64,000 nt of DNA from Lentzea atacamensis (GCF_003269295.1 NZ_QLTT01000003.1:372001-436000), one strand, 5' to 3'; counted from the stretch's first letter, positions 1-9,217 are shown. Notes: generated by a model from the sequence alone, not told the origin. A program made the numbers and translations.

Positions 1-2
1 TG

Positions 3-146
3 GTGCACGACGCGGGGGAGTGGCGGCGCGTGGAGGTCTCGCCGGTCGACGACCTCGTGGACGCCGTGAGCGACGTGGAGACAGCGCGCCCCATGTCCCT
101 CGCCGACTTCCTCGGCGGCACGCCGCCACGCGACGAGAACCGGTGA
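3..146 (+). CDS. C-terminal fragment of an unidentified protein
   Basis: The reading frame is open from the left edge of the window and ends at a TGA after about 47 codons. The visible residues include VEVSPVDDLVDAVSDVE and a Pro/Arg-rich end, with codon use typical of the neighbours, so it looks like the true 3' end of a gene starting outside the window. No domain can be recognised from this piece. It precedes a type VII secretion-associated gene by about 170 bases on the same strand, so it may belong to the same secretion locus, but that is a guess from position only. Confidence 0.55.
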   Translation: MHDAGEWRRVEVSPVDDLVDAVSDVETARPMSLADFLGGTPPRDENR

Positions 147-315
147 GGACTACAGTCGGTGGTCACCTCCGCGCGGGCGTGGCCAGGACTTCCGTGAGTG
201 ATTCCCCCGGAGGTTGCCGCCCGGCGCACCAGGAGGCTCCACCGGCTCCCGATGGGTTCCTTGAATGGACACGCACGAGAAGCAACACGACGAGCACATC
301 GGCCGGGAGGCTGTG

Positions 316-1026
316 ATGGCGGAGACCGCCACGACGACCGAGCAGACCGAAGCCCGGTTCGAGGGTGACCAGTGGGTGTTCCTGATCGACCCGGCCTGGC
401 AGGCGGAGCAACCGGAGCCCGCCGAGGGCGAAGAGCGCCCGCGGCCGCCTCTCGAGGTGGTCGTCGGCGGGTGGTTCGTCGAGCAGGACGGCACCACCAG
501 CCGCTTCCACGCCAACCCCGACTACCTGCCGACGCGGCCGGATTCGCCGACCGACCCGGTGGACGCGACGCTGCAGATGGTCACGCGTGGCGAGGCCGAG
601 CCGGGTGAGCTGCTGTCGATCATGACCGAGGGCAGCGTCTTCGGGCTCGCCGTGACCGAGGAGAACACCCCGGTCGTGGTGATGTCGCCGGACGAGGTGC
701 CGTGCGTCGTGGTCGCCACGGCTCCCGCGCACAGCCGGCGCATCGCGGAGATCAAGGAGCTCGACAACATCGCGGCCTGGGCCGAGGTCAGCCTGGAGCA
801 GCTCGTCGGCCTGCTGCCGGAGGAGGGCGTCGACGTGCTGCTCAACGCGGGCGCACCCGCGTCGATGCGGCTGATCGCCGCCGCGCTCCGCCAGGCCCTC
901 GCCGAGGCTCCCAAGCCCGAAGCCGCCGCGCCCGAGGGCGAAGCCGCAGACGGCCGTCCGGCCACCGAGGCGGAGGCGCCGAAGTCCCGGGCCAAGAAGG
1001 CCAAGCCCGAGGCCGCCGCGGGCTGA
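316..1026 (+). CDS. Type VII secretion system-associated protein
   Basis: Encodes 236 residues. The N-terminal part has the GGWFVEQDG...FHANPDYLPT pattern I associate with actinomycete proteins annotated as type VII secretion system-associated. It is followed by an SseB-like region with a second conserved stretch near VVVMSPDEVPCVVV, and then an Ala/Lys/Glu-rich disordered tail. There is no signal peptide or membrane segment, so it is probably cytoplasmic. I chose the ATG at 316 because GGGAGG lies 5 bases upstream; an in-frame ATG at 265 has no clear ribosome site. The nearby EccA-like ATPase fusion (3932-6370) supports a secretion-related locus. The biochemical role of this family is not known to me; the family call is moderately sure. 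Confidence 0.65.
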   Translation: MAETATTTEQTEARFEGDQWVFLIDPAWQAEQPEPAEGEERPRPPLEVVVGGWFVEQDGTTSRFHANPDYLPTRPDSPTDPVDATLQMVTRGEAEPGELLSIMTEGSVFGLAVTEENTPVVVMSPDEVPCVVVATAPAHSRRIAEIKELDNIAAWAEVSLEQLVGLLPEEGVDVLLNAGAPASMRLIAAALRQALAEAPKPEAAAPEGEAADGRPATEAEAPKSRAKKAKPEAAAG

Positions 1027-1030
1027 CGTC

Positions 1031-1082
1031 GTCGATGAAGGGCGCTTTCATCCACGAGAGGTCGATGAAGGCGCCCTTCATC
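1031..1082. repeat. Pair of near-identical palindromic repeats between convergent genes
   Basis: Two 22-base copies, at 1031-1052 and 1061-1082, both begin GTCGATGAAGG and end TTCATC. Each is close to a perfect palindrome (core GATGAAGGCGCCCTTCATC in the second). They lie between the stop codons of the convergent genes ending at 1026 and 1097. They could act as a bidirectional terminator or be members of a dispersed REP-like family. Confidence 0.6.
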
Positions 1083-1096
1083 GCGAGCGGAGCGGG

Positions 1097-3679
1097 TCAG
1101 GCGGTGAAGCGGCCGGTCAGCATGGCGGCCGCGAGTTCGACCCTCGAGCGGTAGCCGGTGCGGGAGAAGAGGCGCGACAACCGGCCCTCCACGCTCTTCT
1201 CGCTCGTGTCGAGCAACGTCGCGATCTGCTTGTTGCCCAGGCCGTCGGTCACGAGCACCGCCAGCAACCGCTCGTTCTCCGCCACCGTCGCCTGCCGGCC
1301 CGGCACCGGAATGCCGTGAGTGCGCATCAGGTTGCGCAACACCGACCGGTGCAGCAACGCGTCCATCGTGCCCGCCGCCTCGTAGGCCTCCGACAGCAGT
1401 TCCGGTGCGCCCACGCCGAATCGGACGAGTCGTTCCAGCCCGTCGGCCAGTTCCAGCGATGGCCGGCCACGCAGTAGTGCGGTGGCCTCGGCGGCCGCGC
1501 CTCGGTCGGCGTGCACGGTCGCGTGCAGGACGAGCCTGTTGATCTCAGCCTGCTCGGTGTGCATCCGCTTCGCCACCGCGGCGACGCGCTCCAAGTAGCA
1601 GGACAACGACATCTGGTCTCCCCGGCTGACGGCGATGTCCGCCAGGGAGATCCACAGCAGGTCCGTCAGTGCGACCACACCCGTCGCCTCGGCGTGGTCC
1701 AGCGCCTGCACGAGCACCGTGACGGCGTCCGCCTGCCGCCCGAACAGGCCGTGATGCGCTGCCTCGGCCACGGCGAGCAGGTGGGGGAGTGCGGGGACGC
1801 GCTCGCGGGCCGTGTTCACCATCTCCAGCGCGCGGACGAGTTTTCCCTTGTGCAGCAACAAGGTCGCGGCGACGTGGAACATGACGCCGTGGCCCGGGCC
1901 GCAGCCGGTGTGCGGTTCCGTGGCCAGGCTCTTGCGCACCAGCTCCAGCGCTTCGTCCGCCCGGCCGCCGGCGGCGGCCAGCGTGGCCTGGCACGCGAGC
2001 CGGACCGGCGCGTGGCCGGTGAGGGCGAGCAGCGGTTCGGCTCGCCGCAGTTCGCCGAGTGCCACCAGCGCCTCGGCGTCGCGCCGCAGCTGGTCGGACA
2101 ACGGCTCGCCGGCCGCCACGCGCGCGGGCAGGGCCGCGACCTCCGCGTCGAAGGCGTCCGGGTCGCCCAGCCACAACCGGTTGAACGGCCCGAGATCGCG
2201 CAGGTGTCGTGCGACGAGGTGGGCGTCCGGGTGATCGCGCACGTCGGCGAGCACGTGCTGTGCCGACCGCCAGTCGCCGAGCGACGACAGCGCGGCGGCA
2301 CGGCCGACCGCGCGCTGGACCTCGTCACCCGGCCACGGCCACCAGGTGCCGTCGGCGACCCTGTTCAGCGTGTCGAGTTCGCCCGTTGCGAACAGAGCGG
2401 CGAGGTGGCTCAGGCAGACGTCGACGAGCCGGCCGTCCGGCAGGTCGTCGACGTGCTCGTGCAGCACGGTGTCCGTCGAGCTCAGCGCTCTCCTGGCGGC
2501 GCCGTGCGCGAGGCAGGCGCGGGCGTGGTCGAGCAGGGTGAGCGCTCGCTCGGCGGGCTTCGGCGCGAGGTCGGCCGCGGCGCGCAGCCACCGCAACGGT
2601 CGGTCGGTGTCGTCCGGTGCCGCGCGCCGGGCGTGGTCGAGCAGTTCGGCGCGGGCCCGCTCCCGGTCGACGAGATTGCCCGCGTCGAGGAGCCGGTCGG
2701 CGAGGAACGCCGGGTCGGCGCACTCCGCAGTGCCCTGCCACAGCGCGGTCACCGCGATCTGGGCGATCCGGCGCCGCTCGTAGGGGCCGAGTGAGGACCG
2801 CAGCGCGTGCTGCAGCAGCGGCAGCCGGAACCGCCACGCCGTCCGCTTCCGAACGGGCAGCAGCACGCCCGCGTCGGCGAGCGTGCCGAGCAGTGCGCCC
2901 GCCTCCTGTTCCGGCACCCCCAGCACCTGACCGGTCAGGCGGGGCACCGCGGGGCCGAGCGGGGCCAGCACGGCGACCGCCTTGGCCGCGCTCCACACCC
3001 GGAGCCCCAGCCCGCGGACGCAGGCCAGCAGGCCGTCGCCCGGCTCGATCCGCGCCGGCCACGACGAGAGGTAGGCGTGCCGGTCCACGACCGTGATCGC
3101 GCCGATTCGCAACGCGGTGGCGACGGCGCTCGGCCAGCCCAGGGTCAGCGACCACAACCGGTCGCACAGCGCGGTTTCCGGCAGGGCGCCGGTCATCGAC
3201 ACCACCAGGTCCGGCAGCTCACCGCGCGGCACCGGGCGCAACGTCACCAGACGGATCAGGCCGTCGCGGCGCAGCCGGTCGAAAGCCGCGGCGAACGCGG
3301 GCCTCGCGTGCGGTGGCAGTGGCAGGGCGACGGTGGCCACACAGCGCGTTCCCGTCGCCGCGACCTGCCGGGCCAGCGCCTCCAGCGCACCCACGGCCGC
3401 GCCCGGCAGGCGGTGCAGGTTCGTGAACGCCGCCGGGTCGTGGCAGTCCCGCAACGAGGGCAGTGTCCCGTTGGTCAGCAGGTCACCGCCCGCGGTCGAT
3501 TCGCTGAACGACAGGTCGACGACCTTGAACCGCTGATCGTGCCGTCTGCGGAGCTCGTCGACCACGGCCGCGAGGTCGGCTTCCGAACGGCCGCACACCA
3601 CCGTCAGCGGTGAGCCGAGGTCGTCGGGGAGGAACGCCGTGAGACGTTCGGCGGGGACGGTGAGTCGATCTTGCTGCAC
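1097..3679 (-). CDS. Large LuxR-family ATPase-type transcriptional regulator
   Basis: About 860 residues. The C-terminal 65 residues form a LuxR/GerE helix-turn-helix (GNKQIATLLDTSEKSVEGRL, then LFSRTGYRSRVELAAAML). The long middle part is alpha-helical and repeat-like, as in STAND/LAL regulators. The N-terminal nucleotide-binding region is degenerate: at the expected P-loop the protein reads TVVCGRSEADLAAV, without the GK[ST] of Walker A. The start is uncertain. I use a GTG at 3679 that opens the conserved region, although no good ribosome site is visible; a GTG at 3793 would add 38 Pro/Gly-rich residues. It is divergent from the beta-helix/AAA+ gene, and its HTH closely resembles that of the regulator at 6599-9217 (EKTVENYLTRLFSRTGCRSR), suggesting a duplicated pair around the ATPase gene. 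Confidence 0.8.
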   Translation of the reverse strand: MQQDRLTVPAERLTAFLPDDLGSPLTVVCGRSEADLAAVVDELRRRHDQRFKVVDLSFSESTAGGDLLTNGTLPSLRDCHDPAAFTNLHRLPGAAVGALEALARQVAATGTRCVATVALPLPPHARPAFAAAFDRLRRDGLIRLVTLRPVPRGELPDLVVSMTGALPETALCDRLWSLTLGWPSAVATALRIGAITVVDRHAYLSSWPARIEPGDGLLACVRGLGLRVWSAAKAVAVLAPLGPAVPRLTGQVLGVPEQEAGALLGTLADAGVLLPVRKRTAWRFRLPLLQHALRSSLGPYERRRIAQIAVTALWQGTAECADPAFLADRLLDAGNLVDRERARAELLDHARRAAPDDTDRPLRWLRAAADLAPKPAERALTLLDHARACLAHGAARRALSSTDTVLHEHVDDLPDGRLVDVCLSHLAALFATGELDTLNRVADGTWWPWPGDEVQRAVGRAAALSSLGDWRSAQHVLADVRDHPDAHLVARHLRDLGPFNRLWLGDPDAFDAEVAALPARVAAGEPLSDQLRRDAEALVALGELRRAEPLLALTGHAPVRLACQATLAAAGGRADEALELVRKSLATEPHTGCGPGHGVMFHVAATLLLHKGKLVRALEMVNTARERVPALPHLLAVAEAAHHGLFGRQADAVTVLVQALDHAEATGVVALTDLLWISLADIAVSRGDQMSLSCYLERVAAVAKRMHTEQAEINRLVLHATVHADRGAAAEATALLRGRPSLELADGLERLVRFGVGAPELLSEAYEAAGTMDALLHRSVLRNLMRTHGIPVPGRQATVAENERLLAVLVTDGLGNKQIATLLDTSEKSVEGRLSRLFSRTGYRSRVELAAAMLTGRFTA

Positions 3680-3931
3680 GGGCGCACTACCGGTTCGGGT
3701 GGCGTTGACGGGACCGGGGTCCGTGAGGGAACTCCCTGGAGTGCCTGGGGCTTCGGGGCTGGCCGCACCGGTCCCCGCACTGCGGCGCCACACTAAACCA
3801 ACCGGTGGACGGCCGCCACGCGAGCGAACGCTCTCCGTGGATCGCGGAATTTGTTGCACGAGTAGGGCATGTACGGCTGATCGCGGGTGGCGGCGTGGAG
3901 GATCGGACGCGGCGCAGACGGGAGGAAACGA
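3680..3931. promoter_or_regulatory. Divergent intergenic region between LuxR regulator and beta-helix/AAA+ gene
   Basis: About 250 bases separate the two divergent starts. It should carry promoters for both, but I see no convincing -35/-10 pair. The only firm signal is GGAGGAAA at 3921-3928, 6 bases before the GTG at 3932. If the regulator starts at 3793, the region shrinks to about 140 bases. Confidence 0.4.
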
Positions 3932-6370
3932 GTGGGCCACGACGTGATCACGGTCAACGCCTCGGCGGCTCGCGGGCACCGGTCCATTTCGGACGCTCTG
4001 GCGTCCGCTGTGGACGGGTCCGTGATCCTGGTGAGCCCCGGCCGGTACCAGGAGTCGCTGGTGCTGACCAAGGCCGTCACCATCGCCGCTGAGGACGGTC
4101 CCGGCACCGTCGAGCTGCTCGCCGCGGACGGGCCCGCGGTGCTGCTCAACGCCGGTTCCGCCGCGCTCACCGGGCTGACCGTCTCCTCCGCCGACACCGA
4201 CTCTCCCGCCGTCCTCGTCGCCGCGGGCCAGCTGAGCTTCACCGAGTGCGTCGTCACCGCCGCCGCGTGGTCGGCGGTCTACGCCACCGGTAAGGGCGCG
4301 GTGCTGATGCGCGGTTGCGAGGTCCGCAACCCGGCCGGCGCCGGCGTCGTGGTCACGTCCTCCGGCGGCAACCTGATGGACTCCTGCCGGCTGCACGGCC
4401 TCGGCACGTCGGGCGTGGTGATCGCCGAGCACGGCGAGCTCGTCATGCGCGCGTGCGCGGTGCGCGACGCGGGCGGCAACGGCATCTGCCTCAACGGGCA
4501 CGGCCGGATCACGGTCACCGACTCGACCGTCACCGGCACGGCGAAGCCGGCCGTGGCGGTCGAACAGCACGCCGGCGCGGTGGCCACCCGCCTCGCGGTG
4601 AGCGACGTCGCCGGCATCGGCTTCTACCTGGCCTCCTCCGGCAACATCCTGCTGGAGGACAGCTCCGTGACCGGCGCGGGCGCCGAGGGCGTGTTCACCG
4701 CCGAGTCGTGCGCGCCCGTGCTGCGCCGGTTCCAGGTGCGCCGCACCAGGGAGCACGGCTACCTGTTCACCGGCCAGGCCGCCGGCACCGCGGAGGACTG
4801 CGAGGCCCGCGACGTCGTCGGCGTGGGCATCGGGGTGGCCGACCGCGGCACCACCGAGATCACCCGTGCCTCGGTGTCGGCGTGCACGGGCGCCGGTGTG
4901 CGGCTCAGCACCTCGGCCGACCCCTTCTTCCGCAGGCTGCACGTCGTCGGCTGCGACGGCGCGGCGATCGAGGCGGCCGACGGCGCGCTCGGCAGGTTCG
5001 AGAACGTCGAGCTCGAACGGTGTGGCCGCAACGGCGTCGCGGTGCTCACCGGTGCCCGCACGTCGATCACGGGGGCGAGCGTCCGCGGCACCGCGGGCGC
5101 GGGCGTGCTCGTGCGGGAGGCGACGCTCAGCCTGACCGACTGCGAGATCGCCGAGTCCGGTGGCGACGGCGTGCTCGTCGACAGCGCCGGTGAGATCGCC
5201 GCCGTCCGCTGCCTGGTGCGCAACGGCAAGGGCAGCGGCTTCCTGTTCGGCGTGGGGTCCTCCGGCACGCTGGAGGAGTCCGAGTTCACCGCGAACAAGG
5301 CCGACGGCATCGGCGTGCAGAGCGAGCTGAGCATCCGGATCGCCGACTGCCTCGTGCGCGACAACCACGGGTCCGGCCTGCGGCAGACCAGGGGCAGCAC
5401 CGCACTGCAGGTGCTGGACCTGCGCAGCACGGGCAACGCGACGCGGGACGCCTACGGATCGGTGTCGGCGAGCGGCGCCACGACGGCCACGACCACGACC
5501 GCGGCACCGGCCGCTGCAGCACCAGCCCCGCAGCAACAGCAGGAACGCGGCGCGGCCAACGACCCGATCAGCGAGCTCAACGCTCTGGTCGGCCTGGAAG
5601 GGGTCAAGCGCGAGGTCAACTCGCTGGTCAACCTCAACCTGATGGCCAAGCGCCGGGTTGAGGCCGGACTCTCGGCGCCGCCGATGGCGAGGCACCTCGT
5701 GTTCGCCGGAGCGCCTGGCACCGGCAAGACCACGGTCGCGCGGCTCTACGGCACCGTCCTCGCCGACCTCGGCGTGCTGCGTTCCGGTCACCTGGTGGAG
5801 GTCGCGCGCGCGGACCTGGTCGCCCAGGTCATCGGCGGCACGGCGATCAAGACCACCGAGGTGTTCAACACCGCGCTCGGCGGTGTCCTTTTCATCGACG
5901 AGGCGTACACGCTCGCCGCCGGGCAGGGCGGTGGCACCGGCCCCGACTTCGGCCGCGAGGCGATCGACACGCTGCTCAAGCTGATGGAGGACCACCGCGA
6001 GGACGTGGTGGTGATCGCCGCCGGATACTCGCGGGAGATGGCCGAGTTCCTTCGCGCGAACCCCGGCATGGAGTCGCGCTTCAGCCGCACCGTCGAGTTC
6101 GAGAACTACAGCGCCGACGAGCTGGTCACGATCGTGCGGTCGCACTGCAAGCGGCACGACTACCGGCTCGACGAGAGTGCGGCCGAGGTGCTCACCGACT
6201 ACTTCGAGCGGATCCCGAAGGACGGCACGTTCGGCAACGGCCGCACCTCGCGCAAGGTCTTCGAGGTCATGGCCGACCGGCAGGCGTCGCGGCTCGCGAT
6301 GTCGGCCGAGGTGACCGCCGTGGACATGACCGTGCTGCTGGCCGAGGACTTCGACGCCTCAATGGTGTGA
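3932..6370 (+). CDS. Beta-helix repeat protein fused to EccA/CbbX-like AAA+ ATPase
   Basis: 812 residues in two parts. Residues ~1-500 are repetitive, with short G/V/A-rich rungs such as VLVREATLSLTDCEIAESG, typical of right-handed parallel beta-helices (pectate-lyase/NosD type). After a Thr/Ala/Pro/Gln linker (~510-535) comes an AAA+ domain of the CbxX/CfqX/EccA type: Walker A GAPGTGKTT near residue 593, Walker B GVLFIDEAYTL near 653, and a sensor-like stretch VVVIAAGYSREM. In mycobacterial ESX systems EccA carries an N-terminal TPR domain before this ATPase; here the beta-helix takes that place. No signal peptide is present, so it is cytoplasmic. The GTG start follows GGAGGAAA by 6 bases. 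Flanking LuxR regulators and the upstream T7SS-associated gene suggest a secretion or surface-assembly role (inference). Confidence 0.85.
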   Translation: MGHDVITVNASAARGHRSISDALASAVDGSVILVSPGRYQESLVLTKAVTIAAEDGPGTVELLAADGPAVLLNAGSAALTGLTVSSADTDSPAVLVAAGQLSFTECVVTAAAWSAVYATGKGAVLMRGCEVRNPAGAGVVVTSSGGNLMDSCRLHGLGTSGVVIAEHGELVMRACAVRDAGGNGICLNGHGRITVTDSTVTGTAKPAVAVEQHAGAVATRLAVSDVAGIGFYLASSGNILLEDSSVTGAGAEGVFTAESCAPVLRRFQVRRTREHGYLFTGQAAGTAEDCEARDVVGVGIGVADRGTTEITRASVSACTGAGVRLSTSADPFFRRLHVVGCDGAAIEAADGALGRFENVELERCGRNGVAVLTGARTSITGASVRGTAGAGVLVREATLSLTDCEIAESGGDGVLVDSAGEIAAVRCLVRNGKGSGFLFGVGSSGTLEESEFTANKADGIGVQSELSIRIADCLVRDNHGSGLRQTRGSTALQVLDLRSTGNATRDAYGSVSASGATTATTTTAAPAAAAPAPQQQQERGAANDPISELNALVGLEGVKREVNSLVNLNLMAKRRVEAGLSAPPMARHLVFAGAPGTGKTTVARLYGTVLADLGVLRSGHLVEVARADLVAQVIGGTAIKTTEVFNTALGGVLFIDEAYTLAAGQGGGTGPDFGREAIDTLLKLMEDHREDVVVIAAGYSREMAEFLRANPGMESRFSRTVEFENYSADELVTIVRSHCKRHDYRLDESAAEVLTDYFERIPKDGTFGNGRTSRKVFEVMADRQASRLAMSAEVTAVDMTVLLAEDFDASMV

Positions 6371-6598
6371 ACCAGTCATCGCGACTTCGCGGAAATTGTT
6401 CAGCAGGTCGCGGAAATCGTCGGACGGGGCATCGCCGTCCGGTGTCTGCGAACTTTGCGGAAAGTCTTTCACGTGGTCCGTTTCCGCTTGGTTTCCCTGC
6501 TTAGCCTTGCGCTCATCGGTTAAACCCGCTCGTGATCCCGCCGGTCACCCGGATTTCCGGTTCGAAGGCAGGCTTGGCGCAGGCGAGGAGATGTGATC
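6371..6598 (+). promoter_or_regulatory. Intergenic region with hairpin and GCGGAAA direct repeats
   Basis: A perfect 7-bp inverted repeat (CGGACGG / CCGTCCG, 6421-6441) may terminate the upstream ATPase transcript. Three direct copies of GCGGAAA occur near 6389, 6410 and 6457 on the plus strand, the first two 21 bases apart (two helical turns), upstream of the LuxR-type gene at 6599. They may be a regulator-binding array. GAGGAG at 6585-6590 is the ribosome site for that gene. Confidence 0.4.
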
Positions 6599-9217
6599 GT
6601 GGCCAACGAACGCAAGGCTGTGGTGGGGCGCGCTGCGGAGCTCGCGGCGCTGGGCGAATGCGCGTGCGCGGACGTACTGGTTCTGCTGCGCGGGCCCGAC
6701 GGGATCGGCAGGACCACAGTTCTCGGTGAATTCGCGCGAACCGTACGGGAACGCGGAATTCGAGTTGTCTCACTTCCGGTCGCTGCCGAGGAAGAGCGTT
6801 GGGACCTGTTCCGCGCGAACGCGGTCACCGAATTCTTCCGAAATTCGTTCGCCGAGTTCGGAAGCCCGAAGGTTCTCGAGGCCCTCGCGGTGGTCAACAG
6901 GTGGTGCCGCCCGTCGGCGTACGAGTCGACGCGCTCGCGGATCGCGTTGTTCGCCGAGCTGGTGCGCCTGTTCGACCAGGTTCGCGCCGAGGGTCCCGTG
7001 GTGGTTCTCGTCGACGACGTGCACACCGCGGCACGGCCGGTGCTGGCCGTGGCGGCCGCGCGCCGGGCGGGGTGCACGGTCGTCGCCACCTCCGCCGCGG
7101 ACGGCATGACCGCCGAGGCGACCGCGTTGAGCGGCCTCGCGGACCAGGTGCTCGACCTCGGCCCGATGTCCGCCGAGGAGATCGGCGAGCTGCTCAACCG
7201 CGCCTCCGGCGGTCGGCTGGACGTGGCCGTGGCGCCCGCGGTGCGCGCCGCGCTGGGATCGCTCGCCGGTCACCCCGCCGCCGCGCTCGCCCTGCTCGAC
7301 CAGGTGCGCGGGGAGGGCGGCCTGATCGACGTGCTCGGGAGGCTGTGCGTGCACGAGCGGAGCCTCGAGACCGCGCTGCCCGCTGAGCACGACCTGGTCA
7401 CCCGCACCACGGGGCTCGGCGACGCGGCGGTGCGGCTGGTCGCGCTGGCCGCCGAGGCCAGGTGGTTCGGCGTGGACGAGCTACCGGTGTTCGCCGCGGC
7501 CTTCGGGTACGACCTCGCCGACAGCGGAGCCGCGGTCGACCGGCTGGTCGCTGCGGGCGTCCTGCGGTGCGCCGACGACGGGGCGCTCAGCGCGGTCTCC
7601 CCGGCGCTGGCGAACGCCGTCGCCCGCACACTCGGGGCCGAGGAACTGAGGGTCGTGCACCGCGCCTTCGCCACTCACCTGCTGCGCAGCGGCTCCGCCC
7701 GGCCGGCGGTGCTGGCGGACCACATCGCACTCGCAGGCGCCGCGCTGACCCGGGACGCTTCGCTGGTGCGGGTGCTGGACCGCGAGGCGGCCCGGCTGCG
7801 GCGCGTCGACCCGGCGCTGTCCGCCCGCTGGTACCGGGAGGCGCTGCGGCACTGCCCGGCGGACTCGCCGGAGCACGAACGTCTCCTGTGGACGGTGCTG
7901 CACCTGCTGGTGCGCGTGGGGAACCACGAGCTCCTGGCCGAGGTCGTCGAGGAGGCGGTGACGGCGGGCACCGGGAACCGGTACGAGCTCGCGGCCGCCG
8001 CCGCGATCGCCTCCGTCCACACCGGACGCCCCCTGTCCGCCGCGGTGCACAGCACGCTCGCCGGCTACCCCGAGACCCTTGCCCCGCTGGCGTTCGCGGC
8101 GCGCTGGTTCGCCGGCACGCCGATTCGGGTGAACGACGTCGCGGCCGCGTTCGCCGAGTTCCGGATCGACCGGTGCGCCGTCGTGGACGTGGCCGAGATC
8201 GAGGCGATCAGGGCGGCCGACGACCACCACGACGTGGTGGCGATGTTCCGGCTCGTGCTCGGCGACGAGTACGGCGAGCCCGCGCGCGGTCCGCTGGCGG
8301 GCTACACCCGGCTGCTGCGCGGCTACCTCGGCGGGAACTGGCGGTCGATCACGTCGGAGGCCAGGCGGCTGGAGCTGCTCGCGGTACCGCACGTCGCAAT
8401 CCACGACACCGCCCGTCTGCTGACCGCCGAGGTCCTGTCCTCGACGGACCAGAAGAACGCCGCACGGTGGCTCGAGCTGGTCGACGACGACTGCCAGCTG
8501 CCCGCGTTGCGCGCGTGGACCGAGATCGGCCTCCTCTACCGCACCGTCGGCTGGGGCGAGGCGGCCGAGCTCGGCTGGGCGGCGTACGACCGCGTCCGCG
8601 CCGAGGCAGAGCTGGACAACACCGCGGGACTGCGGTGGTTCCTGGCGCGGCTGGGCTACCTCGAGTGGACCATCGGCGACAACTGCGCGCTGGCGCGGGT
8701 GCACACCGAGATCGAGCGGTGGCACACCAGGTTCGGCGGGTCCGGCATGCACGCGGCCGAACGCATCGTCCGCGCGCTGGCCGCACGCGACGGCGCCGCG
8801 GCCGCCGAGGCGGTGGAGTTGCTGCGGGGCGGGGAGAACCAGGCGGAACTGATGCGGGCGTGCGTCACCGCCGCCTACGTCGGCGACGACCCCGGCACGT
8901 GGTACCAGGAGGCGCTGAGCATCGCGAAGCGCCTCGGCGAGGGCTGGATGGACGCCCACATCCGGCGGATGATGCGCGAGATGGGGATGGCGCCGCCTCG
9001 CGCGCGTGCTGCCAGGGACGACTTCTCCGAGGTCGAGCTCCGGATCATCGCCCTGGTCAAGCAGGGCAGGACCAACCGCCAGATCGCCACGGCGGTGCGG
9101 ATGAGCGAGAAGACCGTGGAGAACTACCTCACCCGGCTGTTCTCGAGGACGGGCTGCCGTTCGCGGCTCGACCTGGCGGCCGCCAGTCTCGAAGGACGGC
9201 TCGTCGCACAACCGTGA
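6599..9217 (+). CDS. Large LuxR-family ATPase-type transcriptional regulator
   Basis: About 872 residues. The N-terminus has a P-loop variant, GPDGIGRTT (Arg in place of the usual Lys), and a Walker B-like VVVLVDDVH near residue 135-140. A long helical middle follows, then a C-terminal LuxR HTH (RTNRQIATAVRMSEKTVENY). This is the STAND/LAL architecture of MalT-like actinomycete regulators, which respond to a ligand or partner protein. I chose the GTG at 6599 because GAGGAG ends 8 bases upstream; a GTG at 6593 is possible but too close to that site. Its C-terminus resembles that of the opposite-strand regulator at 1097-3679, so the two bracket the beta-helix/AAA+ gene. The stop overlaps a possible small gene at 9214. 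Confidence 0.85.
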   Translation: MANERKAVVGRAAELAALGECACADVLVLLRGPDGIGRTTVLGEFARTVRERGIRVVSLPVAAEEERWDLFRANAVTEFFRNSFAEFGSPKVLEALAVVNRWCRPSAYESTRSRIALFAELVRLFDQVRAEGPVVVLVDDVHTAARPVLAVAAARRAGCTVVATSAADGMTAEATALSGLADQVLDLGPMSAEEIGELLNRASGGRLDVAVAPAVRAALGSLAGHPAAALALLDQVRGEGGLIDVLGRLCVHERSLETALPAEHDLVTRTTGLGDAAVRLVALAAEARWFGVDELPVFAAAFGYDLADSGAAVDRLVAAGVLRCADDGALSAVSPALANAVARTLGAEELRVVHRAFATHLLRSGSARPAVLADHIALAGAALTRDASLVRVLDREAARLRRVDPALSARWYREALRHCPADSPEHERLLWTVLHLLVRVGNHELLAEVVEEAVTAGTGNRYELAAAAAIASVHTGRPLSAAVHSTLAGYPETLAPLAFAARWFAGTPIRVNDVAAAFAEFRIDRCAVVDVAEIEAIRAADDHHDVVAMFRLVLGDEYGEPARGPLAGYTRLLRGYLGGNWRSITSEARRLELLAVPHVAIHDTARLLTAEVLSSTDQKNAARWLELVDDDCQLPALRAWTEIGLLYRTVGWGEAAELGWAAYDRVRAEAELDNTAGLRWFLARLGYLEWTIGDNCALARVHTEIERWHTRFGGSGMHAAERIVRALAARDGAAAAEAVELLRGGENQAELMRACVTAAYVGDDPGTWYQEALSIAKRLGEGWMDAHIRRMMREMGMAPPRARAARDDFSEVELRIIALVKQGRTNRQIATAVRMSEKTVENYLTRLFSRTGCRSRLDLAAASLEGRLVAQP

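Noticed and set aside
3680..6157. Very long minus-strand frame continuing upstream of the LuxR regulator start
   Set aside because: It is antisense to the beta-helix/AAA+ gene, has Arg/Ala/Gly-rich low-complexity composition and no recognisable domain; an effect of high GC on the opposite strand.
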